NCBI RefSeq assembly: GCF_018873765.1
Contig: NC_057920.1
Coordinates: 14,087,307-14,151,306 of the forward strand
Length of the DNA stretch: 64,000 nucleotides
Direction: 5' to 3'
Source: Telopea speciosissima
Lineage: Eukaryota > Streptophyta > Magnoliopsida > Proteales > Proteaceae
Each line of letters opens with the position of its first letter. The first letter of the stretch is position 1. Below are positions 44,660 to 57,240 of this stretch, in pieces. The translations under genes and the position numbers were made by a program. The notes beneath the pieces were generated by a model, which did not search any database, had not been told where the DNA came from, and saw nothing but the letters and a program-made list of their open reading frames with translations.

Positions 44660-45000
44660 TAACTGATCACACTGCCAACTATCTACTCAAACTCCATGAC
44701 TACCAACTATAATTTTGAACCCTAAAATTCACACAATCGTGTAGCAAATCTTGTCTCTCAACCATAGTTATTCACAATCACATGGCAAGGACTACCCGGT
44801 GTGCACACTCATCCTGCAGAAAATGCACTCCATATATCCACATATACAATTCACAATCATCCACTCACAAAAACAATTATTACATGGCTCGGCAATAATC
44901 CTACATCCACGGAGCAATGCCCTAAATTGGATTCGTATTTGCTCGACACTCAACTCAATATTCAAGAGCTCCCACTTCTGATAATTACCCACTTGATAGC
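44660..45000. repeat. Dispersed C-rich repeat R2, copy 2
   Basis: Resembles 312-700, best around 44780-44850 (GACTACCCGGTGTGCACACTCATCCTGCAGA). Family unknown. Confidence 0.5.
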
Positions 45001-46669
45001 CAAATACAATGATGGAAAATAGAAATGGGCTTATAGATGATGCTCCAATTATAAGCATGAGTTGGTTCAAACTATTTTCAAGCATTTAGCCTACCCAACA
45101 CAAAAGTGAGAAACAAGACTCAAATTGGAGATGCAAGTAATGAATAATAAAAACCAAAGATACAAGAAAGTTTACAACCTTTGCTTTTTAATCCTCGATC
45201 TCTGGAGAGCCAATAAACTTCAATCAATGCCTTTGATGTAAGGTTGAAGCCACCAAGATGAAATCCCAAATTTGAAAACCTTTTTCTTCACTTGTCTATC
45301 CTCTAATGGAAATCCAACTTGAGTATCCTCATAAAGCACCCAACAACCACTCTTCAATGCTTCAATGAAACTTTTAATCCAAAAATCTAGAAGAGACTCC
45401 ATCTAACTTGCTAAATGCTAACCACTTCAGATCTCTAATAGTTTAGAAGAGTTGGTTACTCACTAGGGAGTTCTATGGTTGAAGAAACTAGAATCGCAGT
45501 TTGAACAAAAAATCGTAAAATATAGGGTCTTCTCTATTCCACAAGAGATGTAGAAGAAAAGAATCACGCAATGCCTAAGCAACCGGAGGAGATGTAGTTT
45601 CGTTTCGTCTGAATCTTGAAATTGCAAGGTTGAAGCTTCGTAGTAGAGTGAGGCCCTGCCTTACGAAATAGGATTTTCTTCCTCGCAAATGGGAACGGCA
45701 ACAAATCAGGTTTTGGCTCTGGTTGCCGTCTCCGAACGTGAGGTAACTCCGGCAACGAAAGATTGAGAGAACGTGAGGTAACTTAGTTCGTGTGAAAACC
45801 AGAGGAGTGGAGATAGGAGGGAGGAGAGAGATGTGTGGGAAATAGGAGAGAGAAAAATGATATGTTAGGGTTTTGGGGACAATTTTTAAAAAATGGCCAT
45901 TAGATCTCCTTTGGACACATGTCGATCATCCAAGATGTGAAATTGGGAAAATGGAGGATGTCAGAAATGGAGCAAATAAATATCCGTAGGTTTTAGCAAA
46001 GGGAGTTCTTCACCCCCTTTTCCTCTTCTTTTTTTCTCCCAAAACCCGTATTTTGTTTCTAGTTCATACAAGGGTGAATACAACAATTAAAAAATGCTCA
46101 AAAAATGAACGCGGTTTGAAGCACTCGGTTCGGCCATCTTTTGCATGTCGTCCGGGAAATGGTTGTATCTCCCTCATCCGATGTTGGAATGATTTGAAAC
46201 TTATATTGCCTGAAAAATAATTCAAAGATCTAAATCTTTTATGTTTTGAGATACTCCAGGTTTTCCATTAAGCTACTTCAAAATGCTCTTAAAGTCACAC
46301 CTATGCAAAATAGGAATTTTGGAATCTGTACAATAGATAATGTTCAAGTCATATCTCCCCCATACAAATTCCAATTGACTTGATTCTAAAGCCAATGGAA
46401 AGAGTCTTTGAAGGGATACAATATTTGTGTTTTGACCTTTAACATATTCGGCTTCTAAGACGACTAATAAATTACATAAAGATGATGCTAATGCAAAAAT
46501 AAAGTTCTAAAATTATTTTGCCTAGTCTATCTGGGCCATTTCACCTAGATCCTTTACACTCTCTATTTGCTTGAACAAGCATGATATCCAAAGATGTTGC
46601 CAAATCGAACTTGACACCTTCTTTTAATTGCCCCTTGTAATATTCTCAAAAGTTCTTTACATTTACACA
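45001..46669. other. Gene-free stretch
   Basis: No coding domain, RNA gene or paired repeat recognised. Confidence 0.55.
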
Positions 46670-46888
46670 TACCTCCCCTAAGGTAAGGTCTAATTACAGA
46701 TGCACCTATGAGTTTTGGATATTTACGCGTATCTCCCCTGCTTTCCAAAATAATTAATAAGTAATCCCAATGCGTTAACTTAGGACTGAAAACGTTAGAA
46801 TTATTCAAATGTTTGATCAAAATGCCCTTAAGCAAGTAATGTTCTTTCATTACTTGCTCTGTAATTAGGCCTTACCTCAAGGGAGGTA
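46670..46888. mobile_element. MITE with about 30-bp terminal inverted repeats
   Basis: TACCTCCCCTAAGGTAAGG... at the left and ...CCTTACCTCAAGGGAGGTA at the right pair over about 30 bp (about 27 matches), the inner ends being CTAATTACAG / CTGTAATTAG. 219 bp, non-coding. TSD not resolved, so the superfamily is open. Confidence 0.7.
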
Positions 46889-47361
46889 CGAAGTGATCTC
46901 CTTTCGGTTTGAACCCTTGCATTCGTGTGCTCAAGGTTTCTCAAATGCAATCAAGTTTAAGACTAAATAGTAACCTATAAGTTTAAGATTCACTTCACCT
47001 CAGGCAAGCAAACAAATATTTTGTGAACTTTGGCTAGAAATTTGCATCAATGAACCATCATCTCCCATTTTACCAAAAAAAAAAAAACATCTCCCATTTT
47101 GAAGTTTATAGTTTGCAAAATGTTGAAAAAAATCAGTGAGAGAGAGATCCCACACACGGCTACTTCCGTGAATGCCTCGACAAGTCTCTCACACAGAGAT
47201 CAGCCACTGCAAGGGAGACGTGAGTGAAGAAAATGAAGAAGAAAAAGAAGAACACGTAGCTTGAGGAGAGATGCTCATTATCGGGCTTCTCACGATTTTT
47301 GTTTTTTGTTTTTAAAGTGATTGCTCTGCATTTGAGAAATCATAAAAATAATACTCTGTAA

Positions 47362-47526
47362 GGATCCATATCCTCTATTGCCAAGCTGTCAAGACACCGT
47401 GAGGAGTACAATGATCACCTTACCCCTACCAGAGCGCCTTGCCCAAGTGGGGGTAAGGCGGTCATTGCGTGCCCCACCGTGTCTTGGCAGCATGGTCCTG
47501 CCAGGCAGCTCGACAATAGAAGATCC
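47362..47526. mobile_element. Fold-back MITE, GGATCC/CTCTA family
   Basis: The arms GGATCCATATCCTCTATTG and CAATAGAAGATCC pair, as do CTGTCAAGACACCGTG / CACCGTGTCTTGGCAG. The core CCTTACCCC...TGGGGGTAAGG is shared with 48653-48827 and with the CLV1-intron element. Confidence 0.75.
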
Positions 47527-48213
47527 AAATTGCTGTAATTTATGCTCTGATTGCACATTAATCAAACCGGTGTCACCAAATAGAATTTCACTCCCAATCT
47601 GCTCCCATAAAACTAAAATCATTGGATTCAGGAATTAGAAGTGTTATCAATGAGGGCCTAACTCTTACCTCCCATTGTCAAAGATCCATTACCCAAAAAA
47701 AATTGTCAGAGATCCAAAATTCCATTTCCAGTTTGAATAAGAAGAAGGTCATATCCTATAGATTGAGAAATTCTCTTTTTCTTTTTAAAACTAATAATTC
47801 CCTTCCCTCTTACTTACAAGAGGACTTAACCTTAGACTCCTACTACGGATAATTTACAATGTCAAATGTGCCTCTTGAGACAACTTGTTAGAACAACATC
47901 AACAGAAAAGAAGAGTTTGTAGTGTTGAACTTTAGCCTGTGGGGTCAAGGAAGTACCACCAACGTCATCAGCTTTTCTCTTCTTTGTTTCGACAACCACA
48001 ATCTTTCTCTGTTATCATTTAGCCACTCACAACAATACAATGAATAGACAAAGACTTAATTTAGTTTAGGTAGGACCACTAATATTGATTAAGACTGTTC
48101 TTTTGTAGTTTGTCAAATGATTTAACAGTTATCAGATTCCATCAGAAAAAAAAAAAAGGAAAAAAAAAAAAAAAAAACACACTCATCAGAGCTGGACATT
48201 CGATGCATTCACG
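47527..48213. other. Gene-free stretch
   Basis: No gene recognised. Two A-homopolymers near 48145-48180 precede the hAT remnant. Confidence 0.5.
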
Positions 48214-48541
48214 TAGTGCTGTCAATTGGTCGGTTCGAGCTGGTTTCGGCATGAAGAATGGTGAATTCGAAACCAAACCAATAAAGAAAGTATGGGTTCG
48301 ATTCGATTTGGTTTCGGGTTTGTTATCGGGTCGATTTGGGTTCAGTTTAATATACATGTTCATACAAAACTATGAAAAAATCTGATTTTTTAATGGGTTT
48401 CAAATTGTTATCATATTCTTATCAGGGTAGATCGGTTTAGTTTCAATTTCGGTTTTGGGTTCGATTCAAGTTCTGAATCGTTTTGATATTGGTGTCGGGT
48501 TCTTTCGGTTTCTAATGTGATTCGGTTCAATTTTGGGTCGT
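48214..48541. mobile_element. hAT-type MITE remnant
   Basis: The left end TAGTGCTGTCAATTGG and an interior full of GGTTTCGG and GGGTTCGATT words resemble the other hAT-type elements. No right terminus matching the left could be found. Confidence 0.5.
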
Positions 48542-48652
48542 AATACCCCAATTTGAAACCTGCCCAATAAAACCTCGTTACAAGTGTTTCGCACGTGACT
48601 GTGATCAGATTCTAAGATTGTATGCCCACATAGCTTTGTTCTTTCGAATTGA

Positions 48653-48827
48653 GATCCTCTATTTTCATCTGCTCAGTACTTTCGTGTGTGCCCCAGACAC
48701 ATAGGATGTTGAAAAGACTGCCTTACCCCTGCTTGAATGCCTTGCCTGAGTGGGGGTAAGACGATCTTTATTGCTTTGCTGAGTGTAGAGCGCACGGCAG
48801 TCTCAGGTAGGCGAAAGTAGAGAATCC
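48653..48827. mobile_element. Fold-back MITE, GGATCC/CTCTA family
   Basis: The arms GATCCTCTATTTTC and GAAAGTAGAGAATCC pair imperfectly. The core CTTACCCCTGCTTGAATGCC / TGAGTGGGGGTAAG matches the two sister elements. Confidence 0.72.
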
Positions 48828-49329
48828 GGATGCTTGTTCTTTCTCTATAATGCCACTTCATCCTGGAAGACTGAACATTACTCCTGTGTTTAATTTGACT
48901 TTAGACTTTGGTCTTCGAAGGAGCAGCTGGCACTGATTAATTAATTAATTAAGCATCATTACGTACAAATTAATCAATGTAATTAGCGAACGAGTCACAA
49001 CTTGAGAAAACCCGGTCGGTGTCCAACCAACCATGAAAGTTTCGACTTAGCTTTGCTAGAGCCCACAATCAGACGTCGTCATCACAGGGATTGGCGTGCG
49101 AGTAGCACGTGCCTGTTGCTAACGAGAACGTTAGAGTTAGTGCAACTATTTTAGAAAGAACGTTTTCAGTTGCTATCAATACATATAATCGTTGGATTGG
49201 TATCTATGGGGGGTATATATGCCATGTATCTTAGTCGAGTTCTAATCTGACAGATTAAAAGTCGATAACACCGTGAGCGTGTTTGTTTCATATCATTACC
49301 CTTGGTTAAAGCTTAGAAACAGAACTGAA

Positions 49330-49593
49330 AAAATTCAAAAAATAAAAAAGAAGAGAAAAAGGAGGAGAAGGAAAAAAAAAAAAAGGTGCGAAGAAGAAAC
49401 GTTGCTCTCTGGTTCGAACAGCTAACAGAGGGCGAGGGTTCTGTGAAGAGAGAGAGAGAGAGAAAAACGGGGAAGAGAGAGGAAGGCGGTAAGGGGTGGG
49501 TTTGCGTAGGTTGGGAGACGGTGGAGTTGTTGAGGTTAACCCTCTGCGTTCGAATCTATGCTTAACGGCTAGGGTTTCAAGCAATCTCCATAA
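49330..49593 (+). other. Possible 5'-UTR exon of an unidentified host gene
   Basis: Purine-rich GA tracts, then GGCTAGGGTTTCAAG (a telo-box-like AGGGTTT at about 49570) and a good splice donor CATAACAAG|GTAAAG near 49592. A TATATATG-like word lies at about 49212. This is the usual look of a plant housekeeping-gene leader, but no coding exon downstream could be tied to it. Confidence 0.3.
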
Positions 49594-51956
49594 CAAGGTA
49601 AAGTTTACCACCGTCGGTCAATTGTGCCTTTATGGCTCATGCAGCTTGTTTTCAATTTTCATTCGCCATTTTTAGGGTTGTCTTCGACGTGTGTTCGATA
49701 TGTTACTTTTTTTGCATGAATGGGGATTTTCTGGCTTTGACACTCCGTGCTCTTATTTTTGACCCACTCCACCTCGAGGAAATCATCAACTAGGGTTTTC
49801 GGTTTTCGTTCAGTAGCTCGCCTCGTAGTTAACTCAATTTGAGTTTCGGAGGTGCGGTCTTCTGTATTGTAATTTTGAGTTCCCATTTAGAAATGGTTTC
49901 ATTTCATCCCTGTACTTGTTGTTTGTTTTAATTGTTTATTTCTATTTGGGTTCCTGAATCAACGTAGGGATTAACCCTACGATTAGTTGCCATTTTTACC
50001 CTAGAAATTTGATTTTGTTCAACCAGTTTATACCCCCAATTCAGTTGTTTTTTTTCCCAGTTTAGTTCGGTTTATCAGATTATAGTTTCTTACTAATTTG
50101 AATTTTTTTTTTCTCATTCTACATAGTTGATTTTTATTGCTCCATTTGATGCTTTCAGAAATCGAATATTCTTCATTTGGTTATTATTGGCTGCAGATTC
50201 GAATCATGCCGTATCCGTATATTTGTCTACCGGTAAATTTATAACTTTCAACTGCTAAAATTTCATATCATTTCCTTAATTCGTGCATTTTTTGAGCTGG
50301 CATTGGTTAATTTTTGCATTAGGTGACTTATTTACATCATCTTCTGCTATTGATAGCCTTGCATGTAATTGATACTGTGTCCTAACTAAATGTACTTGTG
50401 AAGATCGACTTACTAATATGAATTTATCTAAAATTGCCAAAGAATTCATGCAACGATACTTCTATATGCTGCTATGCTGCTTTAATAGCCTCTAGGAGTG
50501 GAAATAATTTTTTTTTATCATGCTTCTACCAATTGTAGTTGTGACCTTCTTGCTATGGAGTGTTGATGGATTTCTTCAATGTCTCTTTAAAAGTGTAAAG
50601 TTGCATAGTATTTAGGCTTTGGCTTACCATTTAGGTTTAGGTCCTCTTCCCTCTATATGTTTCACACTGTCAAGATTGTAATTACCATTACTAACTGTAA
50701 ATGTGCATGGCATTTTATTTACAATTTAGAACAGTTAGCATTTTAATTGATATCTTCCTTACTGTTTTGCTTGTTGAAATGCTGGTTCAATCATATATGA
50801 TGAAAGATGGACTAAAACCAAAAAGGGAAAAGAAATGATAAACCAATTGATCCCTGTTGCCATAAGCAGTTTTTTTTTATTTTTTATAAAAAATGTATGA
50901 AGTATAAGTCGAGAAATGAATGCATGCATAGATGGTGAAAGTTCACGAGTTACATTTACAGGTAAAAGAATGTACAACTACAAAGTTTGATGAATACTGT
51001 TAGTTGGTGTTAAATGGCTGTGGAAGTTTTATAATAACTACTTACATTTATAGGAAAAAGAATATCGACTACAAAGGTTACTCAATATCATTAGTTGGCG
51101 TTAAATGGCAGTGAAAATTTAATAGTAACTAATTTTGGATGATTTGCTTGATGGGTATTGAAAACATAAGATGACGTATTTTGGGGGCATGGCCTGCTTG
51201 ATTAACCATATGCATAAGGCTTACAAGTGAATCGGATCAGCCACTTGTCATATTATTACTGCTAATATCTCTTGATCGGTAATTTTATTGACCTCACTAT
51301 TATAGAAAGGGGAAAAAATGGATCTTCTTTGGACAAAACTGAAAGAAACTTGTTAGATTTGACTGAACCAGCCCTTTAAGAAATTTTATTTCTGTATTCC
51401 TAAATGCATGCACCCAGGCCTATTCTTATAAAATGACAGTGAGTCAGTGATTGGTTTCTAATACCCAACTCCTTTGAGTGGAAAGTTCTATAACATTTAT
51501 CACTTGGTAAATTGTGGTGATATCCTTTATAATAACCATTTGTGTTGACTGTTGATTGCTTGAGGACTCTTTCTGTAACAAAACCGCTTATTCAATAGGC
51601 TTGGATTAGTTGATTAATATTTACATCGAAATTGTTTTGCCCGAATGCTTGTATGATTATTCTCTGCCTGTTCTTCTTATTTTTTTTTTATTATGTTATT
51701 GTAGTCTTGAAAAAGTATGAAATCATTGTTGCTATTGTTATTAAAGGACTTGGAAGTTTTTTTCCTTTAACAAGTTGATTTAACACATTTAAAGACCTTC
51801 TAAAATAATATACTCTACTGGTCAACGGTGTTGAAAATTTCTACAGTTGATCTGGCCAGTTTTGAGAGAGAATGTTTTGTAAATTGAAATGAGGATACTT
51901 TAACCAGACTAAGAATATGTTCTTTCCTCCCTTGGTTCCCTGTTGATTTGTCATAG
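49594..51956. other. Intron-like, T-rich, gene-free stretch
   Basis: U-rich DNA of plant-intron character with no domain-bearing frame. It would be intronic if the leader exon just upstream is real. Confidence 0.4.
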
Positions 51957-54900
51957 TATACAACAACAACAACAACATCATCATAGCCTTTCCCAACTTA
52001 ATGGGGTCGGCAAATGGATCCTAGAAGAGACAGAAGCAAAATAAGTAGGAAATAAAGGGGGTGGGGCATAAAACATTGACACAAACTCTAGGGCATCTAC
52101 CATAACTATGAACCGCTTCTTAACAACCCGAGATTCTGCTCTTGGTCTCGAAATGGGGTGTGAAACGGAGCAGCATCACATCATCAAAGTCCAGCTAAAA
52201 GGGGTCGACCGCATGTATCTTTGATCTCCAGTCACTTCTATTTGAGGTCATACTAGGAACAAGGCCTAGGCAAAACATGTCTTTCCTCACCACTTCTCCT
52301 AGGGTTATCTTAGGCCTTCCCTTGGTTCTTTTGGTTCCCTCAATTAGGATCAGGTCACCCTTCCGAATTGGGGCATCCGGAGGCCTTTGTTGAACATGAC
52401 CAAGCCAACTCAAACGACTCTCTCTAAGTTTATCATGTATCGGAGCAACTCCTAACCCAGCTCTAATAAGATCATTCCTTACTTAATCCATTCTAGTTTT
52501 CCCACACATCTATCTCAACATCCTCATCTCTGCAACACCAAGTTTATTTATATGACACTTCTTCACAAGCCAGCATTCCGCTCTGTACATCATAGCTGGT
52601 CTAATGACAGTCCTATAAAACTTTCCTTTAAGCTTTAAAGGGATACGTCGATCACATAGAACTCCAGTTGCACCTCTACTTCATCCACCCTATTTTAATC
52701 CTTTGGGCAACATCATTATCTATGTCACCCTCCTTGTTTATGATTGATACCGGAGATATAAATTGGTTACTTTGCTGGATTTCTCTCGCACCAATATTCA
52801 CTCCCTCATTATCCATACCAGAGCTGCTAAAGTTACACACATATATTCAGTCTTAGTTCTACTTATCTGCAGACCTTTTGATTCCAAGGCGGTTCTCCAT
52901 AGTTCCACTTTAGCGTTAATCCCTGCTTTTGTCTCATCTACCAAAACAATATCATCAACAAAGATCATACACCAAGGTACCTCATCTTGTATGCCTTTGT
53001 TTAAGTCGTCATTGATAAGCGCAAATAGGTAAGGGCTTAAGGCTGATCCTTGGTGTAACCCAATTGAGATTATGAATTCACTACCTTGCCCCCTATCGCT
53101 CTAACGCTAGTCACCACCTCAGCATACATATCTTTAATTAAGTCCACGCATATACAAGATAGTTGACACCCTTCTCTTCTCTAGAATATTCCAGGTTAGC
53201 TCTCTGGTCACTTGTCGTTTCTAGTTCTATAAACACCATATGAAGATCTTTCTTGCCCTCTCTATATCTTTCCATGAGTCTCCTCAATTAGTGAATTGCC
53301 TCCAAAGATGATCTTCCTGGCATAAATCCGAATTGGTTTTCCGAAATAGTAGTCTCCTTTCTCAGGTGAGATTCAATAACCCTCTCCCATAGCTTCATCG
53401 TATGTTTCATTAACTTTATACCTCTATAGTTATTACAGTTCTGAATATCTCTTGTGCTTTTATAAATTGGGACCACAAAGCTTCTCCTCCAATTATTTGG
53501 CATTTTCCTAGTGGTCATAATCTTGTTAAACAACTTGGTTAGCCATGATACACCACATAGTCCTACGTTCTTCCACACCTCAATTGGGATCTCGTCTGGG
53601 CCTGGTGCTTTACCTACTGTCATCTTTCTTATCACTTCTTTTACTTCTGACATTCTAATTTTTCGTACATATCTACGCGCAGGGGTGTTCCTATGGATGA
53701 CGCTTTCCGTAGCCTTGACCCTCGGTGAGTCTTCATTAAGGAGCTTGCTGAAGTACTCTCTCCATCTCTCTTCAATATCCTCATCCTTTATAAGTACTCT
53801 GCCCTCCTCACCTTTAATACAATGAACATGGTCTAAATCTCTAGTCCTCCTTTCTCTTGCTTTAGCTATTTTAAAGATGGCCTTATTGTAGAGATCATCG
53901 TATTTCTTTGCCCTTGCTTTCCCCACAATCTTCTTATCTTCGTTTTTTGGTAAGCTTGTATCTCTAGTCCTCCTTTCTCTTGCTTTAGCTATTTTAAAGA
54001 TGGCCTTATTGTAGAGATCATCGTATTTCTTTGCCCTTGCTTTCCCCACAATCTTCTTAGCTTCGTTTTTTGGTAAGCTTGTATCTTGTTAGATCCTCTA
54101 CTTCTTTGGAGCTTTGCCATGTTTTAAAGCAAACTTTTTTGGTCTTAATGGCATCTTGGACTTCAACATCCCACTACTAGGTCTCTCTAGGAGCGTGCTG
54201 AAAACCTTTCGTATTCCCCAAAACCTCTTTAGCAACCTTTTTTATACAGGCTGCCATCTCGACCCACATTGAGTTGGGGTCTCCCTCAAGGTCTCACTTT
54301 CCTTGTTTGACCACTTTATCCGTAAATGGGATCAGGGGCTCCCCTTTTAATTTCCACCACTTTTATCTTTGGACAAATATGTTCACCTATCTTACGCTTC
54401 TGTGAAGTGAGGCACATGTCCAGCACCACCATTCTGTGTTGAGTGGTTAGGCTCTCCCCATGGATAACCTTGCAGTCTTTACAAAGTAGTCTGTCGGACC
54501 TTCTTGTGAGGAATAAATCAATTTGGCTGGTATGAGGTCTGCTGTTGTAGGTAACTAGGTGTTCTTCTCTCTTTTTGAAGAAAGTGTTCACAATGGAAAG
54601 ACCATAAGCTACTGCGAAGTCTAAAACGGACACTACCTCTTCATTACTTTCTCCAAACTCAAAGCCTCCATGTACATCTCCATAGCCTCTACAATAATTC
54701 CCAACATGGACATTCAAGTCACCCCTTTTCTCCCTGCCAAAACCTTGCACTAATTCATCCATGTGTTCCCAGAATTGTACCTTACAACTTTCATCCAATC
54801 CTACTTGGGAAGTGTAGGCGCTAACAACATTAACAACCTCTTTCTCCAACACAAGTTTGATTGCTATAATTTTATCCCCAACTCCTTTAACATCCACGAC

Positions 54901-55210
54901 ATCATTCTTTAGCTCTTTGCCAACCACTAGACCCACTCCACCTCTATTACTATGGTCTCCTGAATATCATAGTTTAAAGTCATCCAACGCCTTAGCTTTT
55001 CTGCCCTCCATCTAGTCTCTTGAATACAGGCAATGTTAATCCTTCTTCTCCTCATAACATCAATCAACTCCATACTCTTGCCCGTTAAAGATCAAATATT
55101 CCAAGTTGCAAACCTAATCCTCCGCTTACAGACTAGATTCATGACCCGCCCATTACCATTGTATGTGAACCCATGACTACGAGATACCGTATACAGGCGA
55201 TGAAGCGGCA
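51957..55210 (-). pseudogene. RTE-clade LINE, decayed single-ORF element
   Basis: The minus strand begins near 55200. A broken endonuclease/exonuclease/phosphatase domain follows (IACIQETRW, GGVGLVVGKEL, GDLNVHVG, TYNSRPHTSQIDLFLTRRSD). The reverse transcriptase has KAPGPDEIPIEVWK, NYRGIKLM, QFGFMPGRS, DLHMVFIELE and an intact FVDD box at 52951-52962. The C-terminus is typical of plant RTE (SWLGHVQQRPPDAP, GRPKITL, WRSKIHAVDPF; stop at 52195). The 3' end is a short TTG-type repeat at 51957-51975, the usual RTE terminus instead of poly(A). Stops (for example at 53288-53290 and near 54965) and frameshifts abolish the frame. The endonuclease would nick chromosomal DNA and the RT copy the RNA in place. 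Confidence 0.9.
53841..54086 (-). repeat. In-frame 123-bp tandem duplication within the RTE ORF
   Basis: Two units, 53841-53963 and 53964-54086, almost identical (one difference seen, TTATCTTCG against TTAGCTTCG). They duplicate 41 residues (GKARAKKYDDLYNKAIFKIA...) just N-terminal to the RT domain. 123 is a multiple of three, so the frame is kept. Confidence 0.95.
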
Positions 55211-57235
55211 CGTCGCAAACAGGTAATGCTCTAGAAGAAGAGTGATAAGCCATGCAACAAAGATATTAAGAACTCTAGAGACAAGAGAAAAGAAAAATAT
55301 CCATTCAAAATATGATTGGGTATGAGACTTAAGTAAAGAAAACAAAAGACATAGGATCCATGCAAAAGAGAGATTGGCTGAATATAGTAACGGTGCCGGC
55401 TGCCTACCTGACACACCAATAAGATAGGTAAAATAATGGAAAAAAAGAAAGGTGTGCGAATTAACACAAGGAAGACAAAGAAAAGGAGAAACCCTAATGC
55501 AGCAACATCAAATAGCAAAAGCATGCATCACAATTATAACTACTTGAGTAGAGAAACCTTAATGCTTCAACATCTATGCTTTAACAGGAGAAAAAAAAAA
55601 GACGATATAAAGCCAAGAGCACAGCCAAGAGCAACCCTAGTGTTTCAGCAACAAATAGCAGAAGAATGTATCACAATTGTAACTACTTAAAAGAGAAGTT
55701 CAAGATATAACAGACAATGCCACAATGTATATAGTAGGGATGTACAGATATAAAAGTGTTGTACTCCGTGCACAAAAACTTGGCAGGTAGTGGTAGTACT
55801 AACGCAAGCAGGTAACAGATATAGTGATGAATTAGATACTAACAGACAGCTTTACCGCGTAAATTATAGAGCACGAAACACAAAAGACTATTACTAGCAG
55901 GAGCTAATTCAATGGTTATTACCGCTTTACTGCATGAAACACAAATGGCAACCAAGTGGCCCTTCACTTGAGGGTGCTGAAAATTCTTACCGCAGTGCTG
56001 GAATATGGCGTAGCCTGGGGCACGACGTAGCTTGAGTGCAGCCTAGGGTTGGTTGTGTGAGAATATGAGAATCGTGGGTTTAGGGGGGACGTTGGCTGTG
56101 CAAGGGGAAAAAGGGTATGGTGTTGGCTGTGGTAGGGTTGTTGATAAGGTTGTGGGTGAGGGGTGTGAGTCTGAGAGGCTAAGATCGAAGGGTTTTAGGG
56201 GAAATCGTGCGTGTGAGAGAAGACCTAGAGTTAGAATCGAAGAGATAGAAGGATCTTCGGTTAGGGGATAGAATCGAAGAGATAGGGAGGATCTTCGGTT
56301 AGGGGATAATTTCTGAGTGCCTTGTTAGGCTCCTACTGTTGTAGTTCCTCTGTCTTTTGTTTTTTAATTGATTTCATTGTTGCCAATGGAGTGTTCTACG
56401 TACATAGTCAATGTACAGCACACTGTTAAGGCTCTTTAAGATGTTATTCAGGGCTGACCAAAAGTCAACCATGATTTTTTAACCCCTGTTTCTTTCTTTC
56501 TTTTTTTTTTTTGTTTTATCGGATGCAACTGTTCCTCAATCTTAAGCTGACATCGTTTGTGATCAGACTTGTTAGTTTCTCTGTGAATATATTTGAAAGT
56601 GGCAAATATTAATGAAACTGTTTTCTTTTCAGGTAAAAACATCTCTATTATGGAATTTTGGTTATTTTGAACATATGACTATTTCCTCTCTTATAGTAAA
56701 TGTCATGAACTAATTTATGTTGTCATAACTAATTTACTATTTATTGTAAATGGACTTCTTGATTACCTTTAAGACATTCGCACTTGTTCACTACCATTTC
56801 TGGCTATTTTCTTTTGATAGTTTTCTCTATGAAGCACATTATAACATGTCCGTACATTTTTATTTTAGCAGTCTTATCTTTTGTGGCTTAAGCCTGTTGA
56901 AATAGGATTTAGGGCTTGGATTTGTATATCGGATCAGCCACTGCCAATCCCAAGTCAACTCAGCCGAGTTCGGTCGAGTTGGTCTAAACTTGGGCACAAC
57001 AATGGCCCCCGGCCTGTTTCAACCGAATTCTGCTGGGGTGGGAGGGGGGGGGATCAAGGAGTCAATTGGGTTTGGTCCTGGCTGATCCAAAGTCAAGTCA
57101 ACCGATGCGGGTGATTTAATTCCAAATGTTTAAATCTCTGCTGTTGACATATTAATCCTGATATAAATGCAACCATGATTGGCGAAAGTTTTTTAGACTA
57201 TTTTGATGTCTTTCAATATGAAAGGATGTAACTGG
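55211..57235. other. Gene-free, intron-like stretch
   Basis: The first part may be 5' leader of the RTE element. 56030-56310 is G-rich with a local duplication (AATCGAAGAGATAG... GATCTTCGGTTAGGGGATA). No gene recognised. Confidence 0.45.
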
Positions 57236-57240
57236 AAATC

